Source: Anaerohabitans sp036788095 (GTDB lineage: Bacteria; Zhuqueibacterota; Zhuqueibacteria; Residuimicrobiales; Residuimicrobiaceae). From it: a stretch of DNA of 16,851 nucleotides. The translations under genes and the position numbers were made by a program. Below the pieces are notes generated by a model. That model was not told the DNA's origin. It worked only from the letters and a program-made list of their open reading frames with translations, and ran no database searches. Positions 1 to 7,674 of the stretch are shown piece by piece. Within the stretch, counting starts at the first letter, position 1. Every line of letters begins with the position of its first letter. The DNA is taken from positions 1 through 16,851 of the forward strand of contig DAIQOA010000092.1 of NCBI GenBank assembly GCA_036788095.1, written 5' to 3'.

Positions 1-1143
1 ACTTTTGGCCACATCGTTGATCAGCAGCGCCTCCCGCTGCGCCAGCAGACGCCGGGTCAGGGCATCCTCGCCATCCGCATCCCGGTCCGCGGGATCGCCG
101 GAAAAAATGGGCTGCGACGAAACCAAACGCAACTTTTCCGTGCGACCGTCAAACAGCTCCAGCCAGCCGCAGTCCGCCTCCGTCACCTCGCAGGCCAGAT
201 TCACCACCACGGAGACCAGCTTTTTAAAATCAAATTCACTGCTCAACGCCCGGCTGAGATGATGCAAAGAGGCGATCTGCCGGGTTTTGCGGTCAAAAAG
301 CCGCGCGGAGGGCAACAGCGCCATCAGCGCGACAAACGCCACCGACAGATAAATGGCCAGCAGCAGCATGCCCATATCGACAAACTTGCCCAACACCGGG
401 CTGAACAGCGCCGCCGGATTGATCTGATGAAACCGGACAAACAGGATCCATTGCAGAGGAACCAGCGCCAGACCGCCAAAAAAGCAGGTCAGTTTTTGCT
501 TTTGATTCAAATAGTTCAGCCAGGAGACGCGGAAAGAGTTGACCAATATTAAATTGATCAGAATGAAAAGCGCGATGCCGCTGACCGCGTTATCATTTAA
601 GACAAAGGAAAACCGCGCGCTGATATTTTCAAAGTTGCGGAAATTGATCACCGCATACAGCAACAGGAAGAACATGAGCAGATGGAAATTGCGCGCGGTG
701 TAGCGCTGCTGCTTGATGAACATCAGATTGCGCAGCGTGCCCATGCCCACCAGGACAAAGACGATCGCCAGCAGGGTCCACGCCAGAATGTACAGATAAG
801 CGCCCGGCTTGGCATAAAGCGAGCCCTCGTTCATGATGCGCGACTGGATGCTAAAGATATCGAGGCTGGTGATCAGCAGCGCGGTAAAGGTGATCCCCAC
901 CAGCAGAAACAGGGAGCGCAGGCCGCGCATCACATTGCGGTCCGACGCCCAGCGCTGCCGATAGACGATCGGCAACGACAGCAACAGCCCCACCACCACG
1001 AACGCTTCGCGCGTATAAACCGTTGGCATGACGTTCAACCAGCCGGCCAGAATCAGCAGATCCAACAGCACCGCCATCGCCATCAAACCCGCGGGCAACA
1101 GCAGGGCGAGCACAGCCGGATTTTTTAATCGCACTTGGATCAT
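1..1143 (-). CDS. Multi-pass membrane protein with GAF sensor domain (C-terminus outside window)
   Basis: This frame is open from an ATG at 1143 to the window edge, giving 381 residues with the C-terminus missing. The first ~280 residues hold about eight hydrophobic segments (for example GLLLSLPIVY and IALFILINLILV). A GAF-like domain starts near residue 290 (RQIASLHHLSRALSSEFDFK, then a CEVTEADCGWLELFDG stretch), typical of GAF sensors that feed an enzymatic output domain. The start overlaps the stop of the upstream SpoIIE phosphatase gene in an ATGA, so the two are almost certainly translated from one message and coupled. By analogy with that neighbour and with common GAF architectures, the missing part could be a second SpoIIE phosphatase or a histidine kinase. 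This cannot be decided here. It is certainly a coding, membrane-bound sensor; the output is unknown. Confidence 0.85.
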   Translation of the reverse strand, partial: MIQVRLKNPAVLALLLPAGLMAMAVLLDLLILAGWLNVMPTVYTREAFVVVGLLLSLPIVYRQRWASDRNVMRGLRSLFLLVGITFTALLITSLDIFSIQSRIMNEGSLYAKPGAYLYILAWTLLAIVFVLVGMGTLRNLMFIKQQRYTARNFHLLMFFLLLYAVINFRNFENISARFSFVLNDNAVSGIALFILINLILVNSFRVSWLNYLNQKQKLTCFFGGLALVPLQWILFVRFHQINPAALFSPVLGKFVDMGMLLLAIYLSVAFVALMALLPSARLFDRKTRQIASLHHLSRALSSEFDFKKLVSVVVNLACEVTEADCGWLELFDGRTEKLRLVSSQPIFSGDPADRDADGEDALTRRLLAQREALLINDVAKS

Positions 1144-3560
1144 TCTGTGATCCGGACCAGGACCATGGTCATATCATCATGTTGCAGCCCGCGGCCGATA
1201 AAAGCCTGCATTCGCTTTTTGATCACAGCCAGAAGTTGTTCAGCCGATGCGCCGTCGTTTTCCCGCAGCACTTGGGCCAGCCGCTCCTCGCCGAACTCTT
1301 CCTGGCGATGGTTCCGGGCCTCGGGAAACCCGTCGGTGTAGAACGCCAGCAGATCGCCGGATTGTAGATGCACGGTTTTCTCCTCCAGCATGCGGTCGAA
1401 CAGCTCGCCGCGTTCCAATCCCAGCGCCAAACCGCCGGGCGTCAGAGCGGTGCAGACCTGCTTCCGCAGATGAATGATCGGATTATGGCCGGCGCGAACA
1501 AATGTCAGGGTGCGGGCTTGAGTATCAAACACGCCGTAGATCATGCTGATAAAATGGTTTCGATCCACATTCTCCCAGAACAAACGGTTGATCTCGCTCA
1601 TCACTTTGGCCGGCGGATCGACCGTACGCGTCAACGATCGCAAAAAGCCTTTGGTCAACGTCATGTAAAACGCCGCAGAGATGCCCTTGCCGGACACGTC
1701 GCCGATGGCAACCCCCAGATGTTGATCATCGAGCGGCAGAAAGTCATAGTAATCGCCGGCCACTTCCAGCGCCGGCCAGCAGAGGCTGGCGACCTCCAAT
1801 CCCCTGACCTGCGGATTCTGCTTGGGCAAAAAATTGCTCTGTACATCCCGCGCGATCTCTAACTCGCGGCGCAGCCGCATGCGTTCGACGATCTTGAACG
1901 CCTGGACCGGTAAAAAGCGTTTGAGCGCTTCATCCGTCACCGGACGCTGCAGCGCAAGAACCGCAAAGACCAGCACCACCAGCCAGACGGCCGATAATCC
2001 CGCGATGCTCCAGTAAAAGGTCGGATGATCCAGCAGAATCAGATGCAGCAGAGTAAAGCCGGACATCCAAAACGCCTGCGCCACAATGCTGGCCAGAAAA
2101 TCCCAGTGAACGAAAAGGCCGGCCTGCACCGCGCCGAACAACCCGGCCAACACCATGGTCAGCCAAAACGGCGAGCCAGGCAGATCCAGCAGGCTGTTCA
2201 GCGCCATCGCCCAGATCAGACAACTGCCGACGATAATCCAGACCGGTTTGCTGAAATAGTGAGCCAGCAGCGCCAGAACGAACAACATGATGCCGAACTG
2301 CAGCCAGAGCGTGTCGTTGGCGATGCGGCTCAGACTGTGCAAAAGAGGATTCCACGCCGACAGGGTGTTGAACTCTAACGACCATCGGATCAAGTCAACC
2401 GGTCCCCATTCAGCGGCAAGATAAACGGTCAAGGTCACAGCGCCAAGAAAAACAGTCCCCGCCCCCATGCCCGCCAACACGCTCTGGCCAAAGCGTTGAT
2501 GAAAGAAAAATCCCTTGTACAGCGCATCCAGGGACCAAAGCTTATCCTCCCACACCTCGCGGATCAGGCTATCGGCGCATGAATAAGCGACCCAGATGGC
2601 AAGAGGGAGGAATAAACTGACCGCCACAACGGGAAAAATCCAATCCTCCCAGCCGGCGCCCCAGGGAATGCCCAGCATCATCACCAGGGTTGTTAGAAAG
2701 GTAAGCACTGCCACCGGCGCAGCCTGGCGGAAATCGATTAGATCATTTCTCAATCGCTTGATGAAAAAGATCGCATAAAATCCCAACAACACGAGAAAAC
2801 CGATGACGCGCACCGACTCGAGCCCTTTCCCCTGCTCAGGCAGTACGCTATCCGTGTCATACACATATTCCCACTTTTTAACCCAGGCGCCCTGGATTTC
2901 AACGCGAAAACGCATGCCGATGCCGTTCGGATGGTTCGGCAGCGTATACAGGAAACCATAGCTGGTCAAGCTGTCGCTGACCGCTCTGCTCACCCGCAGC
3001 ACCGGCATAGTGGGCGGCCCGCCTTTCCAGACATGATGCAGCACCGAATCCGCCAGTGCTGCGGCCGCTTCCTCGGACAGCTCGGCATTGCCGCCGGCAT
3101 CGCGACGGGCCTGGCCGCCGATCAAGCGGAAGCCCGTTACTTGGCCCGAGAGGTCAAGATTCATGGCCATGCCGTCGGCGCTGTTTGGCGCCGAATTCTC
3201 AGAGCCCATGGCGATCGCGCTTCTAGCTTGGGGTTTATGCCAGAGCACCTGCCAGTAATAGGCCGGAACCGATTGCAGCGCGTCCAGACGCTCCTGTCCC
3301 TTGAAATGGCTCTGAATATGATACAATAAACGCCTGTCGTGTTCCTGGGACAGTCGTGCGCGATACCCGGCTGTCGAGTACCCCATTTCAGCGGCTTTAC
3401 GTTCAGCCAGAACCAACGTCTGGCCACGATCCAGGGATACGTTCGAACAGAATATTGTGTACACGCGAGGCGACAGCACAATAAACACCAGCAGCGCGGC
3501 CAGCGCTGTCACGAGCAGAATCACGTTCTTGGTTAACCGAGGGGGGCGCATGCGTTTCAT
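1140..3560 (-). CDS. Membrane-anchored SpoIIE/RsbU-type PP2C serine phosphatase
   Basis: The protein has 806 residues. A TM segment at ~12-32 is followed by an extracytoplasmic region (~33-248), then about nine more TM segments (~250-545), and a C-terminal SpoIIE/PP2C phosphatase domain (~560-806). The signalling-helix entry is RRELEIARDVQSNFLP. The metal-binding acidic residues of the family are all present: D603 and D606 in GDYYDF, D621 in GDVSGKG, D743 in YTDG and D795/D796 in HDDMTMVLV, so the enzyme should be active. Family members dephosphorylate anti-sigma-factor antagonists (STAS proteins) in partner-switching stress pathways; no STAS or RsbW gene is visible in the window. I did not recognise the sensory region. 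The ATG at 3560 has only a weak ribosome binding site. The stop overlaps the next gene by 4 bp. Domain assignment is firm; the signal and the substrate are unknown. Confidence 0.93.
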   Translation of the reverse strand: MKRMRPPRLTKNVILLVTALAALLVFIVLSPRVYTIFCSNVSLDRGQTLVLAERKAAEMGYSTAGYRARLSQEHDRRLLYHIQSHFKGQERLDALQSVPAYYWQVLWHKPQARSAIAMGSENSAPNSADGMAMNLDLSGQVTGFRLIGGQARRDAGGNAELSEEAAAALADSVLHHVWKGGPPTMPVLRVSRAVSDSLTSYGFLYTLPNHPNGIGMRFRVEIQGAWVKKWEYVYDTDSVLPEQGKGLESVRVIGFLVLLGFYAIFFIKRLRNDLIDFRQAAPVAVLTFLTTLVMMLGIPWGAGWEDWIFPVVAVSLFLPLAIWVAYSCADSLIREVWEDKLWSLDALYKGFFFHQRFGQSVLAGMGAGTVFLGAVTLTVYLAAEWGPVDLIRWSLEFNTLSAWNPLLHSLSRIANDTLWLQFGIMLFVLALLAHYFSKPVWIIVGSCLIWAMALNSLLDLPGSPFWLTMVLAGLFGAVQAGLFVHWDFLASIVAQAFWMSGFTLLHLILLDHPTFYWSIAGLSAVWLVVLVFAVLALQRPVTDEALKRFLPVQAFKIVERMRLRRELEIARDVQSNFLPKQNPQVRGLEVASLCWPALEVAGDYYDFLPLDDQHLGVAIGDVSGKGISAAFYMTLTKGFLRSLTRTVDPPAKVMSEINRLFWENVDRNHFISMIYGVFDTQARTLTFVRAGHNPIIHLRKQVCTALTPGGLALGLERGELFDRMLEEKTVHLQSGDLLAFYTDGFPEARNHRQEEFGEERLAQVLRENDGASAEQLLAVIKKRMQAFIGRGLQHDDMTMVLVRITE

Positions 3561-3795
3561 TTTGTCAAGGTGATGAACCGGAAAGTAGAATCAAGCGAAC
3601 AAAAACGGGTCGCTGATTTCGCCTCCATGCTTATTCTATGCTTTTTATACTGCTTAGACAGAGAAAAGTTACACCGTTTTCCACATGAAGGCAAATTACT
3701 GAAAACAGCCCTTTTTATCAAGATAATTTGTGGACAGCTGCCGCCGATCGGCGCAGGCCTCCCTGCAGCCCGGCAAAACCCCGAGAGCGTTCAGT
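3561..3795. other. Intergenic gap between MEMO-AMMECR1 fusion and SpoIIE phosphatase
   Basis: This 235-bp gap holds no supportable gene and no clear intrinsic terminator for the upstream operon. On the minus strand an AT-rich stretch (about 3625-3665) contains TATAAA and TAGAAT hexamers that could be a -10 element for the phosphatase operon, but no matching -35 is convincing. A perfect 12-bp palindrome CGCCGATCGGCG lies at 3742-3753; it has no loop and is unlikely to act as a terminator. Whether the phosphatase pair is read from the AmmeMemoRadiSam operon or from its own promoter is open. Confidence 0.4.
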
Positions 3796-5403
3796 TCACT
3801 TTTCTCCAAAGACCTGAGTCTTGTACACGTAAAATTCCGCGCCCTGTTTCCACGCATTATTCGGCAGACCAGCCTTGTGACACAGGCTTTCCATCTCCTC
3901 CTCCACGGTCTTCCAGCCTGCTTCCAACGGCACTTCCGGCAGATAGGTGGCGCCGCGTCCGTTCTTCATCATGATGATGCCATGCACGCCCATTTGAAAT
4001 TCATCGAGAGAGTCGATGCGATAGACATTGGTCAGATAAACCGACACCTTGATTTTTATTTTGTCCAGCTCGTGGCTGCGCAAGGGCGGAAAGCGTGGAT
4101 CGTCAAAGGCCGCGGCGATGGCGCGATCAGGCACCAGTTCGTACAGAGGCCGGTCGGACTCGTGATAACCGATGCAGCCGCGCAACTCGCCGCCCTCGGT
4201 CAGAGTGACGAAGACACCCCGCTTCTCCTTGAGCACCTCCAGCGTCGGCGAGGTTTTGGGGATGCGGTGATGCTGCAAATAATGGGCTATCGCTTCTCGC
4301 GCCATTTTTATCAACTGCTTTTGCGCAGCGGCGCCCAAAGGCTGGTATTCGATTTTGTGCGGATCTTTCATAGTGGATTTTCCTCCTTTAACAGCCATGG
4401 CGGCATATCCGACGACATAACCGCCCCGCTCTCCGGTCACATCGTTCGAATTGGTGCGGCCGAGCAAAACGGCTTTGGTTGCTCCCAATTTCTTCACCAC
4501 GGCAGTCATCAAAGTGATGGGGCCGCCGCCGCACGCCTGATAACGATCGGATAGAAACCCTTCACACAACGGTTGCGGATTCATGGCCTGAATCGCCTGA
4601 ATCGTGGCGGTGTTGACCTTTTCGCAAGCCTCATAGGAATGGCCGTGATAGAGATCCGAGCTGGCGACCAAAAGCGCCCGCCGTGATTTGAGCACTGCAG
4701 CCAGCCCATCGGCCATCTTTTGCAGCATGGGCCAGTCATAGTCGCCGACCATAATGGGCACAATGGGGACCTGAGGTAGAGCGACCTGGATAAAGGGCAG
4801 CTGCACCTCCAGACTGTGCTCCTCACCATGCCCCAGGTTTGAGAACGTGATGCCGGGACACTGGCGTACGATCTGACCGGCCAGATTGCGATCGATGGCC
4901 ACAAGACCCAGGGGAGTCTGGTAGGCCTCGCCGGGATAGATGGTGGCGCCGGTGATCGCATCTCTGTGGCTGGGCGACAGCACCAGAACCACCCGGTAAT
5001 CCAAGCCTTCCACCTGCCGATAGCCCTTAGCAGCCGTGGCGCCGGAATAGATATATCCTGCATGAGGAACGATCAGCCCCATAACCGTGGCGCCGTCATC
5101 CACTCTTTCCGCCTGATCGATCAAGGCGCGCACCTGACGCCGCAGTTCCTCCGGCTGGCCGGGATAAAATTGTCCGGCGACGGCCGGTTGCCGCACGCCG
5201 GTGTCGCGAAACTGCGCGCTCAGCGGCAAGGTGAAAACCATGGAGACCAGCAGGCCTATGGCCAACGGCTTAATCAGGATGTTCGTCAATTGCCGTTTGT
5301 TCTCGTTCAGCGCGCAGCCCACAGGCCGTTGAACCGACCCGGCGCGTTCGACGCGGCGCATCCGCTGTGTGCGGCCGCATGCAGGGGCAGTGTTGCCTGA
5401 CAC
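3796..5403 (-). CDS. amrB-amrA fusion: AmmeMemoRadiSam system proteins B and A fused: MEMO1-family domain plus AMMECR1 domain, with N-terminal hydrophobic export/anchor segment
   Basis: The called protein has 535 residues. A MEMO1/LigB-like domain (~70-350) is followed by an AMMECR1 domain (~350-535). In the MEMO part, H114 (VPHAGYIYSG), H146 (SPSHRD), the SSDLYHGH motif and C291 (ACGGGP) match the metal-ligand pattern of human MEMO1 (H49, H81, H192, C244); the spacing of the first two histidines, 32 residues, is identical. The AMMECR1 signature LRGCIG is at 407-412. A hydrophobic stretch (42-63) ending in LPLSAQ looks like a signal peptide. I chose the GTG at 5403 because AAGGAGA lies at the right distance (5409-5415). 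The TTG at 5289 would give a cleaner signal peptide (MTNILIKPLAIGLLVSM...) and 497 residues, but lacks a ribosome site. The gene is third in the operon, 25 bp after the radical SAM gene. Biochemical function is unknown; iron or copper binding is reported for human MEMO1. Confidence 0.93.
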   Translation of the reverse strand: MSGNTAPACGRTQRMRRVERAGSVQRPVGCALNENKRQLTNILIKPLAIGLLVSMVFTLPLSAQFRDTGVRQPAVAGQFYPGQPEELRRQVRALIDQAERVDDGATVMGLIVPHAGYIYSGATAAKGYRQVEGLDYRVVLVLSPSHRDAITGATIYPGEAYQTPLGLVAIDRNLAGQIVRQCPGITFSNLGHGEEHSLEVQLPFIQVALPQVPIVPIMVGDYDWPMLQKMADGLAAVLKSRRALLVASSDLYHGHSYEACEKVNTATIQAIQAMNPQPLCEGFLSDRYQACGGGPITLMTAVVKKLGATKAVLLGRTNSNDVTGERGGYVVGYAAMAVKGGKSTMKDPHKIEYQPLGAAAQKQLIKMAREAIAHYLQHHRIPKTSPTLEVLKEKRGVFVTLTEGGELRGCIGYHESDRPLYELVPDRAIAAAFDDPRFPPLRSHELDKIKIKVSVYLTNVYRIDSLDEFQMGVHGIIMMKNGRGATYLPEVPLEAGWKTVEEEMESLCHKAGLPNNAWKQGAEFYVYKTQVFGEK

Positions 5404-5405
5404 AT

Positions 5406-5415
5406 CGCTCTCCTT
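5406..5415 (-). promoter_or_regulatory. Ribosome binding site that sets the start of the MEMO-AMMECR1 fusion
   Basis: On the minus strand AAGGAGAGCG is followed directly by ATGTG. For the in-frame GTG (5403) the AGGAG-to-start spacing is 6 nt, which is ideal. The overlapping ATG two bases earlier (5405) is in another frame, has a shorter spacing, and would give a 32-codon ORF ending at 5307. Confidence 0.6.
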
Positions 5416-5428
5416 GTTGAAAACCAAA

Positions 5429-6517
5429 TCATTCCCAGACGCCGGCCAAAAGGGCACGGCAATCCGGACAGCGCCCATGGTCAATCCGGTTTTCTAAAAT
5501 CGAATAACCGAATCGATGGATCACTCTTTTATGGCAGTTGGGACAATAGGTGCTCTCCCCTTCATCGCCGGGAATGTTGCCGGTGTAGACGTAGTGAAGG
5601 CCGGCGTCCAGACCGATCTTTCTTGCCATGGTCAGAGTCGCCAGCGGGGTTGCCGGCACATTGGCTAAACGATACATCGGATGAAAACGGGTGAAATGCA
5701 CCGGCACCTCTGGGCCCAATTCTGCCGCGATCCAGCGGCACATTCCGGCCAACTCTTTGCTATCGTCATTTTGACCGGGGATCACCAGATAAACGATCTC
5801 GGTCCACATGTTTTCTTTGCGCAGCAGCACCAACGTATCCAGCACAGGCCTGAGTTGACCCGAGACCAGCTCCTTATAAAAGCGCTCGGTAAACGCTTTG
5901 AGATCGATCTTGACCGCATGCAGCACTTTGCAAAGGTCCCGCATGGGCTGCGGCTCGATGTAACCGTTGCTGATCATCACGCTGCGCACGCCGAGGGAAC
6001 GGCCCTGGCCGGCGACGTCCTGCATGTATTCGGCAAAAACGACCGGTTCATTGTAGGTGTAGGCGATGACGGGGCACGATTTATCTTTCGCCAGACTGGC
6101 GAGCTGGGGCGGCGGCAGAAAAGTGGCTGGAATCTGCTCCGGCCGGGATTGCGAGATCTCCCAGTTCTGGCAGAATTTGCAAAAAACATTGCAGCCGGCG
6201 GTGGCTATAGAAAAAGCGCCGGCGGAGGGCAAAAAATGGAACAACGGCTTTTTTTCAATGGGATCGATGTGGGCGCTGACCACCTGCCCATACACCAGCG
6301 AGTAATAGACGCCGCCGCGGTTTTCGCGCGCGCCGCAATAGCCGCGCTCCAGATCGTCGATCACGCAACGGCGCGGACAGAGCAGACAGCGGATTTTGCG
6401 ATGCGGCAGCTTTTCATAATAGCGCGCTTCCACCAGAGGGGCGTCAGCCCTGGCTGGCCACGCCAGGGCGCACAGGGCACAACCGGCTTGCCGGATGAAT
6501 TGTCTCCGGGTCGTCAT
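5429..6517 (-). CDS. amrS: AmmeMemoRadiSam system radical SAM enzyme with twin-arginine signal
   Basis: The protein has 362 residues. The radical SAM cluster motif is C109-xxx-C113-xx-C116 (CNVFCKFC). It is preceded by a cysteine-rich N-terminal motif (C44, C47, C51, C61: CLLCPRRC...GYCG) and followed by a C-terminal zinc-ribbon-like pair (CPNC...CPDC). This is the arrangement of the radical SAM member of the AmmeMemoRadiSam system, which is related to pyruvate formate-lyase activases. Its location next to MEMO and AMMECR1 supports the assignment. I chose the ATG at 6517 (AGGA in AGGAAACAAGAG upstream); it places a Tat motif, TRRQFI, at residues 3-8, followed by a short hydrophobic stretch. 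The longer frame to 6631 would overlap the upstream gene. Export of a [4Fe-4S] SAM enzyme would be odd, because SAM and low-potential reductant are cytoplasmic. The substrate is unknown. Confidence 0.95.
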   Translation of the reverse strand: MTTRRQFIRQAGCALCALAWPARADAPLVEARYYEKLPHRKIRCLLCPRRCVIDDLERGYCGARENRGGVYYSLVYGQVVSAHIDPIEKKPLFHFLPSAGAFSIATAGCNVFCKFCQNWEISQSRPEQIPATFLPPPQLASLAKDKSCPVIAYTYNEPVVFAEYMQDVAGQGRSLGVRSVMISNGYIEPQPMRDLCKVLHAVKIDLKAFTERFYKELVSGQLRPVLDTLVLLRKENMWTEIVYLVIPGQNDDSKELAGMCRWIAAELGPEVPVHFTRFHPMYRLANVPATPLATLTMARKIGLDAGLHYVYTGNIPGDEGESTYCPNCHKRVIHRFGYSILENRIDHGRCPDCRALLAGVWE

Positions 6518-6566
6518 CTCTTGTTTCCTGCTCAACGGTTCACCTGCCTGGTTTCCTGCCGCTGAA

Positions 6567-7535
6567 CTAGATGGTACAGCGCACCAGCCGAATGCGCTCG
6601 CGGTCAGCAATCCCCAGGCCGTGCCGATCATCCGCGGCGGTCAGAATATAACGCGGTTCCCGGCCGGCCTGTTTGAGCGTCGGCAGTCTCATCTGCCGCC
6701 GTTTTTCCTCGATCAACTCCCAGCCGATACGGTCCAGGGCCGGCATGTCTGTACTCACCAGCAGACTGTTCAGGGGCCAACTCCACTGGGCCATGAACGG
6801 CGGACCTCCTTCATATTGCGCCGTCAGGGCGTCGCAGATCGTCAGCCGGTGTCTGCAACGGATCGGCTCCAGCATGTTCACGTCCGCCACATAAGGATCG
6901 CCGATCGCATCATGGTATTTGTTGGGATTGTCGATGGCGCCGAAAAAGTTCTTCAGCCCGGCGCTGGCGCCGACGATGCCGTGATCCTTCAGGATCGGCA
7001 GGTTGATCAACACGGTGCAGGTATCGACCACCAGGCGCGAAATACGGCTGGCCGCGGAACCGAACTCGTACACCCGCTGCGAATAACCGCACACGTCATT
7101 GCCGTAACAGCGCGGCGATGGGCCCGAGGTGCGAATCTTGTAGCCGCCCCGTTCCAGATCCCGGTTCAGCCGGTCCCAGATGATGATCCGGCTCGCCGCC
7201 ACCCCGGCCTGCTGCAGCCGTTCGCACACCGCCTGCACCAGCTCCGGATGCGTGGACAGGCCACGCCCGGCAAGGGTGTTGACCTTCAAACCCACCACAT
7301 CCTCGGGCCGGACCAGGGATTTCCACGCCTGAACGGCCTTGATCTGAAAATAGTTTTCCATGGCCGCGTCCAGCAGCCGCTCCAGCGGCGCGGAGAGAAC
7401 CGATCGATTCCGGTTGCGCACCCCTTCCGCGGTCGCCAGCACCACCCGGGCCTCAGCAGGCTGCTGCACGGCCCCCCGGACCGGCCAGACGGCCGCCAGC
7501 GCGCCGGCGGTTTGAAAAAATTTTCTTCGGTTCAT
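6567..7535 (-). CDS. DUF362 family protein with twin-arginine signal
   Basis: The protein has 322 residues. It starts with a Tat-type signal (NRRKFFQTAG, then an Ala/Val-rich stretch ending near RGAV). The body matches the DUF362 family: an early VGLKVNTLAGRGLSTHPELV block and the central family block LPILKDHGIVGASAGLKNFFG. Several cysteines (CYGNDVCGYS, DTCTV, IRCRHRLTIC) could bind metal, but no ferredoxin CxxCxxC motif is present. It is the first gene of the operon and lies 49 bp upstream of the radical SAM gene, which suggests it takes part in the AmmeMemoRadiSam process. DUF362 proteins have no established reaction. The ATG at 7535 gives an intact Tat signal, though the upstream ribosome site is poor. 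Family call is firm; role is inferred only from context. Confidence 0.9.
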   Translation of the reverse strand: MNRRKFFQTAGALAAVWPVRGAVQQPAEARVVLATAEGVRNRNRSVLSAPLERLLDAAMENYFQIKAVQAWKSLVRPEDVVGLKVNTLAGRGLSTHPELVQAVCERLQQAGVAASRIIIWDRLNRDLERGGYKIRTSGPSPRCYGNDVCGYSQRVYEFGSAASRISRLVVDTCTVLINLPILKDHGIVGASAGLKNFFGAIDNPNKYHDAIGDPYVADVNMLEPIRCRHRLTICDALTAQYEGGPPFMAQWSWPLNSLLVSTDMPALDRIGWELIEEKRRQMRLPTLKQAGREPRYILTAADDRHGLGIADRERIRLVRCTI

Positions 7536-7599
7536 AAGAGCAGGTAATCCTAATACGGTACATCGCCTTGCCGCGGGCGCCTACCGCCTGCGCAGGAAG

Positions 7600-7637
7600 A
7601 AAAAAAACCGCGAACCCCCCTTTCCCGGGAACGCGGT
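7600..7637 (-). terminator. Rho-independent terminator after the receiver-PAS-GAF-GAF gene
   Basis: Read on the minus strand, ACCGCG (7637-7632) pairs with CGCGGT (7612-7607). Inside the stem is a 2x2 TT/TT internal loop and then further C-G pairs. Eight T residues follow directly (7607-7600). It lies 38 bp past the stop at 7675 and about 65 bp before the DUF362 start, so it separates the two transcription units. Confidence 0.8.
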
Positions 7638-7674
7638 CATCCTATCAGCAAAACGAAAAAAGAATGCAACGAAC

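Noticed and set aside
3742..3753. Perfect palindrome CGCCGATCGGCG
   Set aside because: Too short and loopless for a terminator; such GC palindromes are expected by chance in this DNA.
3730..4554. Plus-strand open frame of 274 codons opposite the MEMO-AMMECR1 fusion
   Set aside because: The complementary strand encodes clear MEMO and AMMECR1 motifs; the frame has low-complexity His/Gln/Arg composition typical of antisense reading in GC-rich DNA.
5681..7547. Long plus-strand frames (5681-6565 and 6495-7547) opposite the radical SAM and DUF362 genes
   Set aside because: No recognisable domain, composition rich in Arg/His/Gln, and the minus strand carries the conserved proteins.
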